NCBI RefSeq assembly: GCF_000384215.1
Contig: NZ_KB913032.1
Coordinates: 893,021-957,020, forward strand
Length of the DNA stretch: 64,000 nt
DNA from: Amycolatopsis alba DSM 44262
GTDB taxonomy: Bacteria; Actinomycetota; Actinomycetes; Mycobacteriales; Pseudonocardiaceae
Direction: 5' to 3'
Shown in pieces: positions 17,579 through 25,475 of this stretch. Position 1 is the first letter of the stretch, and each line of letters opens with the position of its first letter. Below the pieces are notes generated by a model. It ran no database searches. It was not told where the DNA came from and saw only the letters and a list, made by a program, of their open reading frames with translations. A program made the translations under genes and the position numbers.

Positions 17579-18174
17579 GCATCGCCGACACTGGACGGCC
17601 ATCCTCGGGAACGCTGGATCACGAGCATCTCGCCGCGGTCTTCCTCGCCGCACGCGATGGTGACCGGTCCGCGTTCGACGAACTGATCGGCATCCTGACC
17701 CCCGTGCTGTGGCAGGTGGCCCGTGCTCAGGGGCTCGACCGGGACAGCAGCGCCGATGTCGTTCAGACCGTTTGGCTCACGTTGCTCGGTTCACTCGCGG
17801 AGGTCTGCTCGCCGGGCGCCTTGACCGCTTGGCTGGTCACGGTGACGAAGCGAGAGGCGTGGCGGGTGCGCACCGAGCACCGCGCCCACCGGCGGCTCGA
17901 CGAGTCGGAGCTGCGCCAGGAGCCCGATCCGGGGCCAGGACCGGAGCAGCGCGCGCTGACCGAGGAAAGCCAGGTCCTGCTCTGGGCCGCGGTGAGCCGG
18001 TTATCGGAGAAATGCCAGTCACTGCTGCGCATCGTGGCGTTCGTGCACCGTCCGCATTACGACCAGGTCAGTGCCGCGCTCGGGATGAAACGGGGCAGTA
18101 TCGGGCCGACCAGGAGCCGGTGCCTCACCGAGCTGCGGCGTCTGCTGACCACCGACCAGGGTGGGGTGCCGTGA
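17575..18174 (+). CDS. ECF-type RNA polymerase sigma factor
   Basis: A 199-residue sigma-70 family protein of the extracytoplasmic-function class. Region 2 is seen in AFDELIGILTPVLWQVA and SADVVQTVWLTLLG, and region 4 in LSEKCQSLLRIVAF and YDQVSAALGMKRGSIG. It would redirect RNA polymerase, possibly to its own operon. There is no zinc-binding anti-sigma gene beside it. It overlaps the subtilase by four bases and the next gene by one, so all are co-translated. In known loci of this kind the sigma factor is thought to be part of the regulatory circuit; that role here is inferred. Confidence 0.88.
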   Translation: MSIADTGRPSSGTLDHEHLAAVFLAARDGDRSAFDELIGILTPVLWQVARAQGLDRDSSADVVQTVWLTLLGSLAEVCSPGALTAWLVTVTKREAWRVRTEHRAHRRLDESELRQEPDPGPGPEQRALTEESQVLLWAAVSRLSEKCQSLLRIVAFVHRPHYDQVSAALGMKRGSIGPTRSRCLTELRRLLTTDQGGVP

Positions 18175-18653
18175 TGAACCTCCGGGAGCCGTCCGGCGGC
18201 GAACGAGTGGACGAGGTCGATTTCGCGATCCTCAGGAGAGTCAGGGAACTGTGGGAGGCCAAGGATCCGCTGCCGCCGGACCTGATCGATCGCATCCGCT
18301 TCGCCGCGGAGATCGAAAGTGCGGATATCGCGGTGCTGCGTCCGGCGGACGCCCCGGAGCACGCCGCCGCGCGGGGTGACGAGCCTGTCCGGCAGCGCAC
18401 CTTCACCTGCACCTGCGACGAGCTCACGGTCATGGTGAACCTGACCTCCGCCGGGCACGGGACGGTCCGGGTCGACGGCTGGCTGACCCCGCCCGGTCGC
18501 CACCGGGTCGAGGTGCGCACTTCGACGGGTTCACTGGAGACCGAAGCCGACGCGGGTGGGCGATTCGCCGTCCAGCCCGTGCTCAGCGGCCCGGCCCAGC
18601 TGATCGTCAGCGTGTCCCCGCGCACTTTCGTCACGCCCACGATCGAGCTGTGA
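18174..18653 (+). CDS. Small partner protein of the ECF-CHAT operon
   Basis: A 159-residue soluble protein. The N-terminal ~60 residues are helical (VDFAILRRVRELWEAKDPLP, IDRIRFAAEIESADIA); the C-terminal ~80 residues look like a beta-sandwich resembling carboxypeptidase-regulatory-like domains (GWLTPPGRHRVEVRTSTG). It lacks the HxxxCxxC motif of zinc anti-sigma factors and has no membrane helix. The start codon shares one base with the sigma factor stop. Position suggests a regulator of, or adaptor between, the sigma factor and the proteases, which is inference only. Confidence 0.7.
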   Translation: MNLREPSGGERVDEVDFAILRRVRELWEAKDPLPPDLIDRIRFAAEIESADIAVLRPADAPEHAAARGDEPVRQRTFTCTCDELTVMVNLTSAGHGTVRVDGWLTPPGRHRVEVRTSTGSLETEADAGGRFAVQPVLSGPAQLIVSVSPRTFVTPTIEL

Positions 18654-18666
18654 GGGGAGATCCGGC

Positions 18667-21195
18667 TTGGCTGCACCGCATCTGACGGACCGGGTACAGA
18701 CCCTGCATGTCGCCGGGGTCGAAGCGACGAACAACGGGGATCCGCTGGCGGGCAGGCGCATGCTGCTCACCGCCTTGCGGCTGCTGGGCTGGCCTCAGGC
18801 GGCCGTTGGCGAACCGGCGCAGGTCGTGCGGGTGCTGAACAGTCTCGCCGGGGTCGAGGTCGTGCTCGGCAACACCGAGCACGGCTTCGAACTCCTCGAC
18901 GCGGCCGACGCGATGGTCGAACAAGACGGTCGAGGACTGCTTCTGCAGCAACGCGGTCTCCTGCTGGTGCTGGTCGGCCGCCTGCCCGAAGCGCTGTATT
19001 GCCTCGACGACGCCATCCCCCTGCTTTCCGCGGCTGGCGAGGAAGTCGTGCTGGCGAGGGCGTTGCTGAATCGCGCGCTCCTGCATCAGGTCGCCGGGCG
19101 GGTCCGTCCGGCGATGGCGGATCTCGACCGGTGCACGGAAATCGCCCGGCACCACGAGTCCGAACGTGGCCTCGTCGCGAAAGCCCTGCACGGTCGCGGT
19201 CAGTGCAAGGTGCTCACCGGAGACATCCCCGGAGCGTTGCGTGACTTCGACGCGGCAGGGCGTGCCTACGAGCGTGTATCCGACGGCATGCTGGCCCCGC
19301 TCGCGGTGGACAAGGCACGGGCGCTGCTGGCTGTCGGCCTGCCGAGCGACGCCGCCGTCGAACTCGACTCCGCGTTGACCCGGTTCGCCGCGTCGCGAAT
19401 GGACCAGGAACACGCCGAAGCCGAACTCACCCGCGCGTGCGCGGCGCTGGCGGCCGGTGAGCACGAGGAGGCCCGCAAATGGGCGATGCGGGCCAAGCGC
19501 CACTTTCACCGGCGCAGGAACGAGACCTGGGCCGCGATCGCCACTTTGACGGTGCTGCGCGCCGATCTCGAAACCGGCAGGGGCCTGGCGGCCGTCGCCG
19601 CGACAGGGGCCGCGCTCGACAAACGACTGCGCGTGCTCGGGCTGTACAACGACGCCGACGTCGCCTTGCTGCTGTCGGCGTCGGCGCACATCTCCCTGCA
19701 CGACCACGGCACGGCCACGAGCCAGCTGACGCGGGGCGAGCGGCCCGGCGCACCGCTGATGACCCGGTTGCTGCGACGCCTGGTGCAGGCCGAACTCGGT
19801 GCCGCGCAAGGCAACCGGCGCAAGGCGTTCGCACAGGCCCAAGCCGGTTTGGCGCTCCTTCGTGGCCACCGCGGTCAATTCGGCAGCCTCGACCTGCGAA
19901 CCGGTATGACCTCGCTCGGCGGGGAACTCGCAGGCATCGGCCTCGCCGCGGCGATGGAGACCGGGAACGCGCGGGTCATTCTGCGCTGGGTGGACCGATC
20001 GCGCGCGCAAGCCTTCCGGGTCCGACCCGCGCACGCGCGAGCCGACGACGGGACGCTGGACGCCGTCGCCGAACTCCGCCACCTCACGCACCAGGCCCGG
20101 ATCGCGGAGCTGGCGGGCCGCGGCGACCCGGTGACCCTGCGTCGGTGTGCCGAACTGGAACGAGAAATCAAGGCCAAGGACTGGCAGACCGACGGCACCG
20201 GCGAGTTCCACCACGAGGCCACTTACGACGAGGTGCTGTCCGAGCTGTCCGACGCGGACAGTGTCATGGTCAGCTTTCTCGTGGACCGCGGCGAAATCCG
20301 GGGACTGGTCACCGGCGGCGGCTCGCACTCGTTGCTGCGCCTGGGTGACCTCGCGACGGTCTCCGAAGCACTCGCCCGCTTGCGCGGCGACCTGAACGCC
20401 TCGTGCGGGCGTGTCCTGCCGTCCGCGCTCGATCAGGTGATCCGCGCTTCGATCCAGCGGCAGCTGGCCGTGCTGGAGCAGCAGCTGGTGCGTCCCTTGC
20501 TGCCGATGCTCGGCGATCTCGACGTGGTCCTGGTACCCACCGGGATCCTGACCTCGGTCCCGTGGGGACTGTTCCCCCTGCTGCGCGGCCGTCCGGTGAC
20601 GGTGACTCCGTCCCCCTCGGCCTGGCTCGCGGCCAGGCAAGCCTGGAGTCGTGAACCGGCACGCGACGGACGCGCGCTCGTGGTCGCCGGGCCCGCGCTC
20701 GACCACGCGAAGGAAGAAGCCGAACGGCTCGCGTCGATCTATCCGGACGGAATCGTTCTGCACGGCCGGGACGCCACCGTGGAAGCGACACTGAAAGCGA
20801 TCGATCAATCGACCATCGCGCATTTCGCGGCGCACGGTCATCACGAGCAGGAGAACGTGCTCTTCTCCCGGCTCGACCTGGCGGACGGTCCGTTGATCGC
20901 CTACGACGTCCATCGGCTCGAATCAGTTCCGGAGCACGTCGTCCTGTCCGCTTGCGATGTCGGGCAAGCCGTCGTCCGGGCGGGCGACGAGATACTCGGG
21001 TTCACCGCCGCACTTCTTTACAGCGGCTGTAAAACGGTGGTGTCCAGTGTCGCCAGGGTCGACGACCACGCGGCCGTCGAGGTCATGGACGCCTACCATC
21101 GATCGCTGGCTCGCGGGGTCGTGGCGCCACGTGCCCTGGCGGACGCCCTTGCCGGCGAGCCGTTGATGCCTTTCGTCTGTTTCGGCAGTTCCTGA
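18667..21195 (+). CDS. TPR-CHAT domain protease
   Basis: An 842-residue protein. Residues 1-480 are helical repeats resembling TPRs. The C-terminal ~300 residues form a CHAT (caspase-HetF-associated) domain with the expected dyad: H723 in HFAAHGHH and C763 in LSACDVG. CHAT enzymes are caspase-like cysteine peptidases, and related bacterial proteins act in defence or programmed death. The TTG start is supported by GGGGAG eight bases upstream. It is the last gene of the subtilase-sigma-partner-CHAT operon. Two unrelated proteases under one sigma factor suggest a proteolytic cascade, but no substrate or trigger is visible. Confidence 0.88.
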   Translation: MAAPHLTDRVQTLHVAGVEATNNGDPLAGRRMLLTALRLLGWPQAAVGEPAQVVRVLNSLAGVEVVLGNTEHGFELLDAADAMVEQDGRGLLLQQRGLLLVLVGRLPEALYCLDDAIPLLSAAGEEVVLARALLNRALLHQVAGRVRPAMADLDRCTEIARHHESERGLVAKALHGRGQCKVLTGDIPGALRDFDAAGRAYERVSDGMLAPLAVDKARALLAVGLPSDAAVELDSALTRFAASRMDQEHAEAELTRACAALAAGEHEEARKWAMRAKRHFHRRRNETWAAIATLTVLRADLETGRGLAAVAATGAALDKRLRVLGLYNDADVALLLSASAHISLHDHGTATSQLTRGERPGAPLMTRLLRRLVQAELGAAQGNRRKAFAQAQAGLALLRGHRGQFGSLDLRTGMTSLGGELAGIGLAAAMETGNARVILRWVDRSRAQAFRVRPAHARADDGTLDAVAELRHLTHQARIAELAGRGDPVTLRRCAELEREIKAKDWQTDGTGEFHHEATYDEVLSELSDADSVMVSFLVDRGEIRGLVTGGGSHSLLRLGDLATVSEALARLRGDLNASCGRVLPSALDQVIRASIQRQLAVLEQQLVRPLLPMLGDLDVVLVPTGILTSVPWGLFPLLRGRPVTVTPSPSAWLAARQAWSREPARDGRALVVAGPALDHAKEEAERLASIYPDGIVLHGRDATVEATLKAIDQSTIAHFAAHGHHEQENVLFSRLDLADGPLIAYDVHRLESVPEHVVLSACDVGQAVVRAGDEILGFTAALLYSGCKTVVSSVARVDDHAAVEVMDAYHRSLARGVVAPRALADALAGEPLMPFVCFGSS

Positions 21196-21204
21196 GCCGG
21201 GCGG

Positions 21205-21861
21205 TCACCCGGCCGAACGCACGGAGAGTTCGATTCCGCCGCCGCAGTCCTTGGTGACCGACGTGTACCCGTTGGACGGGTCTCGCACCCAGTCGGTGTA
21301 CTCCGGGGGAAGCATCGGCAGGTTGTCGGCGACCACGAGGGCACCGGACGGCATTTTCGGTTCGAGGAGCCGGAGAACCGGGAGATACAGTTCCTTCCAG
21401 CCGTCCAGCAGCACGAAGTCGACCGGACCGGTGACGTCGGCCAGCACTTCCCGTGCGTCGCCCTCCACGATCTGGGCGAATTCCGCCAGCCCGGCGTCGG
21501 CGAGGTTCCGGCGGGCGGCGGTGACCTTGCCCGCGTTCAGTTCCACGCCGAGGACCCGGCCCGCCTGGTTGTCCCGGACGGCGGCACCCAGATAGATCGT
21601 CGAGGCGCCGAAGGAAGTGCCGAACTCCACGACGGTGGACGGCCGTGCGGTGCGGACCAGGGTGTACAGCAGCCTGCCGACCTCTCTGTCGACCGGCAGC
21701 GCGGCGTCACCGCAGAGTTCGGCGAACTGGGCGGCGCTCGGGGTCGAGCGCCGCGACGCCGCACGGGCCCGGCGCATCACCCGTGCGTCGCTTCGCCAAG
21801 ACCGCGCGTAGATCTTGTCGAGAACACGCGTCAGCTCGGGATCGTCGAGTGCCGAATTCAC
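21205..21861 (-). CDS. O-methyltransferase, class I SAM-dependent
   Basis: A 218-residue protein of the catechol O-methyltransferase-like family 3. The SAM-binding motif is VVEFGTSFGASTIYLG; the acidic metal-binding part is VDFVLLDGWKELYLPVL followed by GALVVADN. In a 2,3-dihydroxybenzoate pathway it most simply methylates one catechol hydroxyl, which is inference. GTG 21861 overlaps the thioesterase stop (GTGA), so it is translated together with it. It is the last gene of the minus-strand biosynthetic operon, and converges on the CHAT gene only nine bases away. Confidence 0.85.
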   Translation of the reverse strand: MNSALDDPELTRVLDKIYARSWRSDARVMRRARAASRRSTPSAAQFAELCGDAALPVDREVGRLLYTLVRTARPSTVVEFGTSFGASTIYLGAAVRDNQAGRVLGVELNAGKVTAARRNLADAGLAEFAQIVEGDAREVLADVTGPVDFVLLDGWKELYLPVLRLLEPKMPSGALVVADNLPMLPPEYTDWVRDPSNGYTSVTKDCGGGIELSVRSAG

Positions 21862-22604
21862 GATCCCACCGCCGCGGCGCGAACGTGCCCGGTCAGGATC
21901 CCGGCGATCTCGGGCCAGTGGTCCTTCAGGTAGAAATGCCCGCCGGGGAACGTCCGCCTGGTAAAGCCACCGGTGGCATGCAGCGCCCACGCTTGGGCCT
22001 GTTCGTCGTCCACGGCGGGATCGCTGTCGCCGGTGAGCACCGTCAGCGGGCACCGCACGGTCGCGCCAGGGTCCGCCCGGTAGCGCTCGATCGCGCGATA
22101 GTCGTTGCGGAGCACCGGAACGACCATGGCGACCAGATCCTCGAAATCGAGCAGCTCCGGTTCGATCCCGCCGAGGGCGACGAGGGAGTCCAGCATTTCC
22201 GCGTCCGAACCCGGATGCAGCGGCGTTTCGTGCCCGCAGGACGGCGCCCGCCGCCCGGAGGCGAACAGGCCTCGCACCTGACCGCCGTCACGCTCCAGGC
22301 GCCTCACCACCTCGAAGCCGACGGTCGCGCCCATGCTGTGCCCGAACAGGGTCAGCGGACTCTGGGCCCACTCCCCCAGTGCGGCCGTGATCTCGTCCGC
22401 GAGCACCCCGATGTCGTCGACGAGCGGCTCACGGCTGCGGTCCAGCCTGCCGGGGTACTGGACGGCGAGCACCTCCACGGCCGGAGCGAGGGCACCGGAC
22501 AGGCCGTGGAAGAAGTTCGCCGAGCCGCCCGCGTGCGGCAGGCACACGACCCTCGCTTCGGCGCCCTGGTTCGGATGGAACCGGCGGATCCAGCTGCCTG
22601 TCAC
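21858..22604 (-). CDS. Type II thioesterase
   Basis: A 248-residue alpha/beta hydrolase of the NRPS/PKS type II class. The nucleophile is S90 in FGHSMGAT; the acid is in TGDSDPAVD and the histidine in FPGGHFYL. Such enzymes free blocked carrier proteins or release products. Because the NRPS of this cluster has no thioesterase domain, this one may also catalyse release, which is inference. GTG 22604 overlaps the MFS stop (GTGA) and its own stop overlaps the methyltransferase start, so three proteins are translationally linked. Confidence 0.88.
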   Translation of the reverse strand: MTGSWIRRFHPNQGAEARVVCLPHAGGSANFFHGLSGALAPAVEVLAVQYPGRLDRSREPLVDDIGVLADEITAALGEWAQSPLTLFGHSMGATVGFEVVRRLERDGGQVRGLFASGRRAPSCGHETPLHPGSDAEMLDSLVALGGIEPELLDFEDLVAMVVPVLRNDYRAIERYRADPGATVRCPLTVLTGDSDPAVDDEQAQAWALHATGGFTRRTFPGGHFYLKDHWPEIAGILTGHVRAAAVGS

Positions 22605-24016
22605 GATTTCGCGGTCTTCCGGCCGACGTAGCCGGCGACGACCAGCGCGCCGATGAACAGCAGGGCCGCGGCGATCGCCATGGCGGGACCGTAGTTCTCC
22701 GCCGCGTCGGCGCTCGAACCGATCATCGCGCCGAGGATGGCCACGCCGAGCACCGCGCCGGTCTGCCGGAACGCGTTGAGCGCGCCGCCGCCGATCCCCG
22801 CCCGTTCCTTGGGCACGGAGCCGATCACCGCGGTGATGAGCGACGGCATCGCGAAGGAGATCCCGAATCCGAGCAGGAGCAGCCCCGCCATCGTCACCAC
22901 GATCGGCGCCGAGGCATGCATGAACGGCACCTGGACGGCTGTTCCGGCACCCATCAGCACGAATCCGAGCGTGGCCGGGACACGCGGCCCGATCTTCGCG
23001 ACGAGACGGCCCGCGTACGCGCCGTTGAACGCCGTCGGCAGAGTCAGTGGCAGGAACAGCAACCCGGTTTCGATCGCGCTGGCCTTGTTGACCGTCTGGA
23101 AGAACAGCGACAGCACGAACATCGCCCCGGACAACCCGAAATTGACCAGCAGACCGGCGAACAGCCCGGCGGAGAACACGGGTGCCTTGAACAAGGACAT
23201 CGGCAGCATCGCATCGTCTCCGCGCGCCTGGCGCCGCTTCTCGATCAGGACGAACGCGACACCCGAGAGAACAGCCGCGGCCAGCGAGCCGTACACGACC
23301 GGATCACCGAATCCGCTGGTGCCGCTGGCGATGAGCCCGTAGGTGAGCAACGCCAGCGCCGCCACGGCCGTGAACTGCCCCGGCAGGTCGAGGCTTCGCG
23401 CGCGGTTCGGCGCCGTCGGCGGCGCGTACTTCCTGGTGAGCGCGATACTGAGCACGGCGACCGGGATGTTGATCGCGAAAATCGCCTGCCAGCCGAGGGT
23501 GTCGGTGAGCAGCCCGCCGACCAGCGGTCCGGCCGCGAGCGCGACGCCGGTGATGGCCGCCCAGACGCCCATCGCCTTGGCGCGGCGGGCAGGATCGGGA
23601 TAGCCGTTGACGAACAGCGCCATCGAGGTGGGCAGCAATCCGGCGCCGACGATGCCGAGCAGGACCCGCAGCGTGACCAGTGTGCCGGTGTTCTGCGCGA
23701 AGATCGACAACGCCGAGATCAGCGCGAAGGCCGCGGAACTGGCCAGGAACAACCGTTTGGCGCCCAGCCGGTCGGACAACGCGCCCGCGGTGAGCAGTAA
23801 CGCGGCGAACGCGAGCGTGTACCCGTTCGAGATCCACTGCAGGGAATCGACGGACGCCTTGAACTGGTCCGCGATCGCGGGCAGCGCGACGACCACCACC
23901 GTGGTGTCGAGCAGTACCATGAAGTATCCCAGGGAAATGCCCAGCAGCAGCCAATCACGCTTCTTCGGTTCGGCCGTCTGGGTCGTGTTCCCTGGTTGCC
24001 GCGCTTGAGTAGTCAC
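22601..24016 (-). CDS. MFS drug/siderophore exporter (DHA2, 14-TM)
   Basis: A 471-residue transporter with about 14 hydrophobic segments. The motif LDTTVVVVALPAIADQF in helix 1 and the A-motif region GALSDRLGAKRLFL place it in the EmrB/QacA branch. It uses proton motive force to export small molecules and, from position, probably exports the cluster product. Start is GTG 24016 with GGAA upstream. A 109-base gap before it holds a weak copy of the cluster promoter box. Confidence 0.9.
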   Translation of the reverse strand: MTTQARQPGNTTQTAEPKKRDWLLLGISLGYFMVLLDTTVVVVALPAIADQFKASVDSLQWISNGYTLAFAALLLTAGALSDRLGAKRLFLASSAAFALISALSIFAQNTGTLVTLRVLLGIVGAGLLPTSMALFVNGYPDPARRAKAMGVWAAITGVALAAGPLVGGLLTDTLGWQAIFAINIPVAVLSIALTRKYAPPTAPNRARSLDLPGQFTAVAALALLTYGLIASGTSGFGDPVVYGSLAAAVLSGVAFVLIEKRRQARGDDAMLPMSLFKAPVFSAGLFAGLLVNFGLSGAMFVLSLFFQTVNKASAIETGLLFLPLTLPTAFNGAYAGRLVAKIGPRVPATLGFVLMGAGTAVQVPFMHASAPIVVTMAGLLLLGFGISFAMPSLITAVIGSVPKERAGIGGGALNAFRQTGAVLGVAILGAMIGSSADAAENYGPAMAIAAALLFIGALVVAGYVGRKTAKS

Positions 24017-24062
24017 TGCTTCATTCCTCGATCGGTCGGCGCTCGCCGGACTCGGACATCAA

Positions 24063-24072
24063 CTAAAGTATC
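24063..24072 (-). promoter_or_regulatory. Weak copy of cluster promoter box upstream of MFS gene
   Basis: Read toward the MFS gene the sequence is GATACTTTAG, matching 8 of 10 bases of GATAGTCTAG found at three other promoters of the cluster. It contains a TANNNT hexamer (TACTTT), 49 bases before the GTG start. The matching upstream TACC element is poor (TGCCGG). Confidence 0.3.
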
Positions 24073-24125
24073 ACTGTAGTCACAGCTCCGGCAATAGCCT
24101 TGGTCGCATGACCCTTCACGCACGG

Positions 24126-25307
24126 TCACATCCGGGCGGCGGCGGTCTTGCGCCGGGACACCGACCAGCGTCGGGTGATCGGCCGCTCGACCCCCGCGTA
24201 CAGCGCCCAGGAGACGAGGAGCGTCAGCACGGCCTGCCCGGCGATGATCGCGAAACCCGCCGGAGTGGAGAACAGATCCGGGCCGAGCAGCTTCCTCGTG
24301 AAGGCGAGGACGATGTAATGCACCATGTAGAACGCGAAGGAGATCTCCCCCAGCCAGACCATCGCCCGGTTGCGGAACAGGGTGAACCGGCCCTCGTTGT
24401 CCGCGATCGCCGCGGCCGCGGTGAGCATGACCGCCGGCACGAGGAAGACCACGCGCAGCCCGTACAGGTAGGGCACGAAGAAGCACACGACGTAACTGGC
24501 GGCGACCAGGAGGCCGGACCACAGCATGCCGATGTCCCGCCAGCGCCCCAGCATCACCGCCCTGGCGACGAGGATGCCGAGCCCGAAGTCGAGCAGCCGC
24601 GGAATCGGCAGGATGTAGGCGAACCAGTAGTGGATCGGCGAGGTGCCGTCCGCGTGCGCCATCACCTCGGGCCCTGCCGGGACCAGCAGCGTGGTGATCA
24701 ACGGGGTGGCGGCGACGGCCACGATGGCGCCGATGATCCAGAACTTCAGCCGCTGCGCCGGAATCCGGCGGACGCCGAGATAGATCAACGGGAAGGCCAG
24801 GTAGAAAACGGCTTCGACGGCCAGCGACCAGCTGGGCGGGTTGACCGGCAGATGACTGGTGAAGTACGGCGTCCAGACCTGGAGCATGAACAGGCTGCCG
24901 AGCGATTGGAACAGGGTGGCCTTCGCGCCCACGTACAGCACCATCGCCAGGATCCACGCCACCACGTAGTTCGGCATGATCTTGACGAACCGGCGCCGCC
25001 AGAACGACGTCGCGGAATCGCCGTCGCGCGCCGACCACGTCAGCACGAATCCGCTGAGCACGAAGAAGAACGTGACACCCAGCGCGCCGATCTGGCCGAC
25101 CACCTGGTTGTACTTGTGCGCGGCGCCGTCGTCGGCGAGCAACCGTATTTCGGGGAACGGCAGCGACGCGTGGAAGACGAACACGAGGAAGGCGGCGGGA
25201 AAACGCAGGCCGGTCAGCGACGGCAGCCTGCCGACCCGGCGCCGGTCGGCCGGGACGGTTCCGTCATCCGGGCCGACGACGGGCGCGGACTGTTCACTCA
25301 AGGACAT
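24126..25307 (-). CDS. Membrane acyltransferase, acyltransferase 3 family
   Basis: A 393-residue membrane protein with about ten hydrophobic segments. The family marks are near the N-terminus (LTGLRFPAAFLVFVFHAS, with the conserved Arg and His) and PPSWSLAVEAVFY further on. Members transfer acetyl or other acyl groups to sugars, peptides or antibiotics at the membrane. In this operon it may acylate the hydroxylated product; the acyl donor and acceptor are unknown. ATG 25307 is chosen because it starts the conserved region; an open frame runs 33 codons further through the tRNA-like element. Confidence 0.85.
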   Translation of the reverse strand: MSLSEQSAPVVGPDDGTVPADRRRVGRLPSLTGLRFPAAFLVFVFHASLPFPEIRLLADDGAAHKYNQVVGQIGALGVTFFFVLSGFVLTWSARDGDSATSFWRRRFVKIMPNYVVAWILAMVLYVGAKATLFQSLGSLFMLQVWTPYFTSHLPVNPPSWSLAVEAVFYLAFPLIYLGVRRIPAQRLKFWIIGAIVAVAATPLITTLLVPAGPEVMAHADGTSPIHYWFAYILPIPRLLDFGLGILVARAVMLGRWRDIGMLWSGLLVAASYVVCFFVPYLYGLRVVFLVPAVMLTAAAAIADNEGRFTLFRNRAMVWLGEISFAFYMVHYIVLAFTRKLLGPDLFSTPAGFAIIAGQAVLTLLVSWALYAGVERPITRRWSVSRRKTAAARM

Positions 25308-25343
25308 AGAAGGTCGCTTCCTGAAAGAAAGAGCTACGGATCG

Positions 25344-25418
25344 TGGTCGGGGCAGCTGGAGTCGAACCAGCAGCTGCTGCCGTGACTTCGACAGGACGTA
25401 CACCACCTACGTGCCCCG
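25344..25418 (-). ncRNA. tRNA-like cloverleaf inside the biosynthetic operon
   Basis: Read on the minus strand this 75-base segment folds as a tRNA-like molecule. A perfect 7-bp acceptor stem CGGGGCA/TGCCCCG is followed by ACCA. The T arm is perfect: GCTGG, loop TTCGACT, CCAGC. A D-like arm CGTA/TACG encloses GGTGGTG, and an anticodon-like stem CTGTC/GGCAG has one G-T pair. The anticodon loop is 8 bases rather than 7, U8 is missing and the D arm abuts the acceptor, so it is not a normal tRNA. The acceptor stem and CCA resemble actinobacterial tRNA-Pro. It could be a decayed tRNA, an RNase P/Z processing signal, or a true noncanonical tRNA. Confidence 0.45.
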
Positions 25419-25475
25419 GTGTCCGGCGGCGCAACGATCTTCGCCTCGCCACCAGGACGTCATCCGGCGGAGGTG

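Noticed and set aside
18631..20913. Long minus-strand open frame under the CHAT gene
   Set aside because: Antisense shadow; the plus-strand frame has intact CHAT and TPR features.
25344..25418. Ordinary tRNA-Pro gene
   Set aside because: U8, the normal D-arm layout and a 7-base anticodon loop with a readable anticodon are missing, so it is reported as tRNA-like only.
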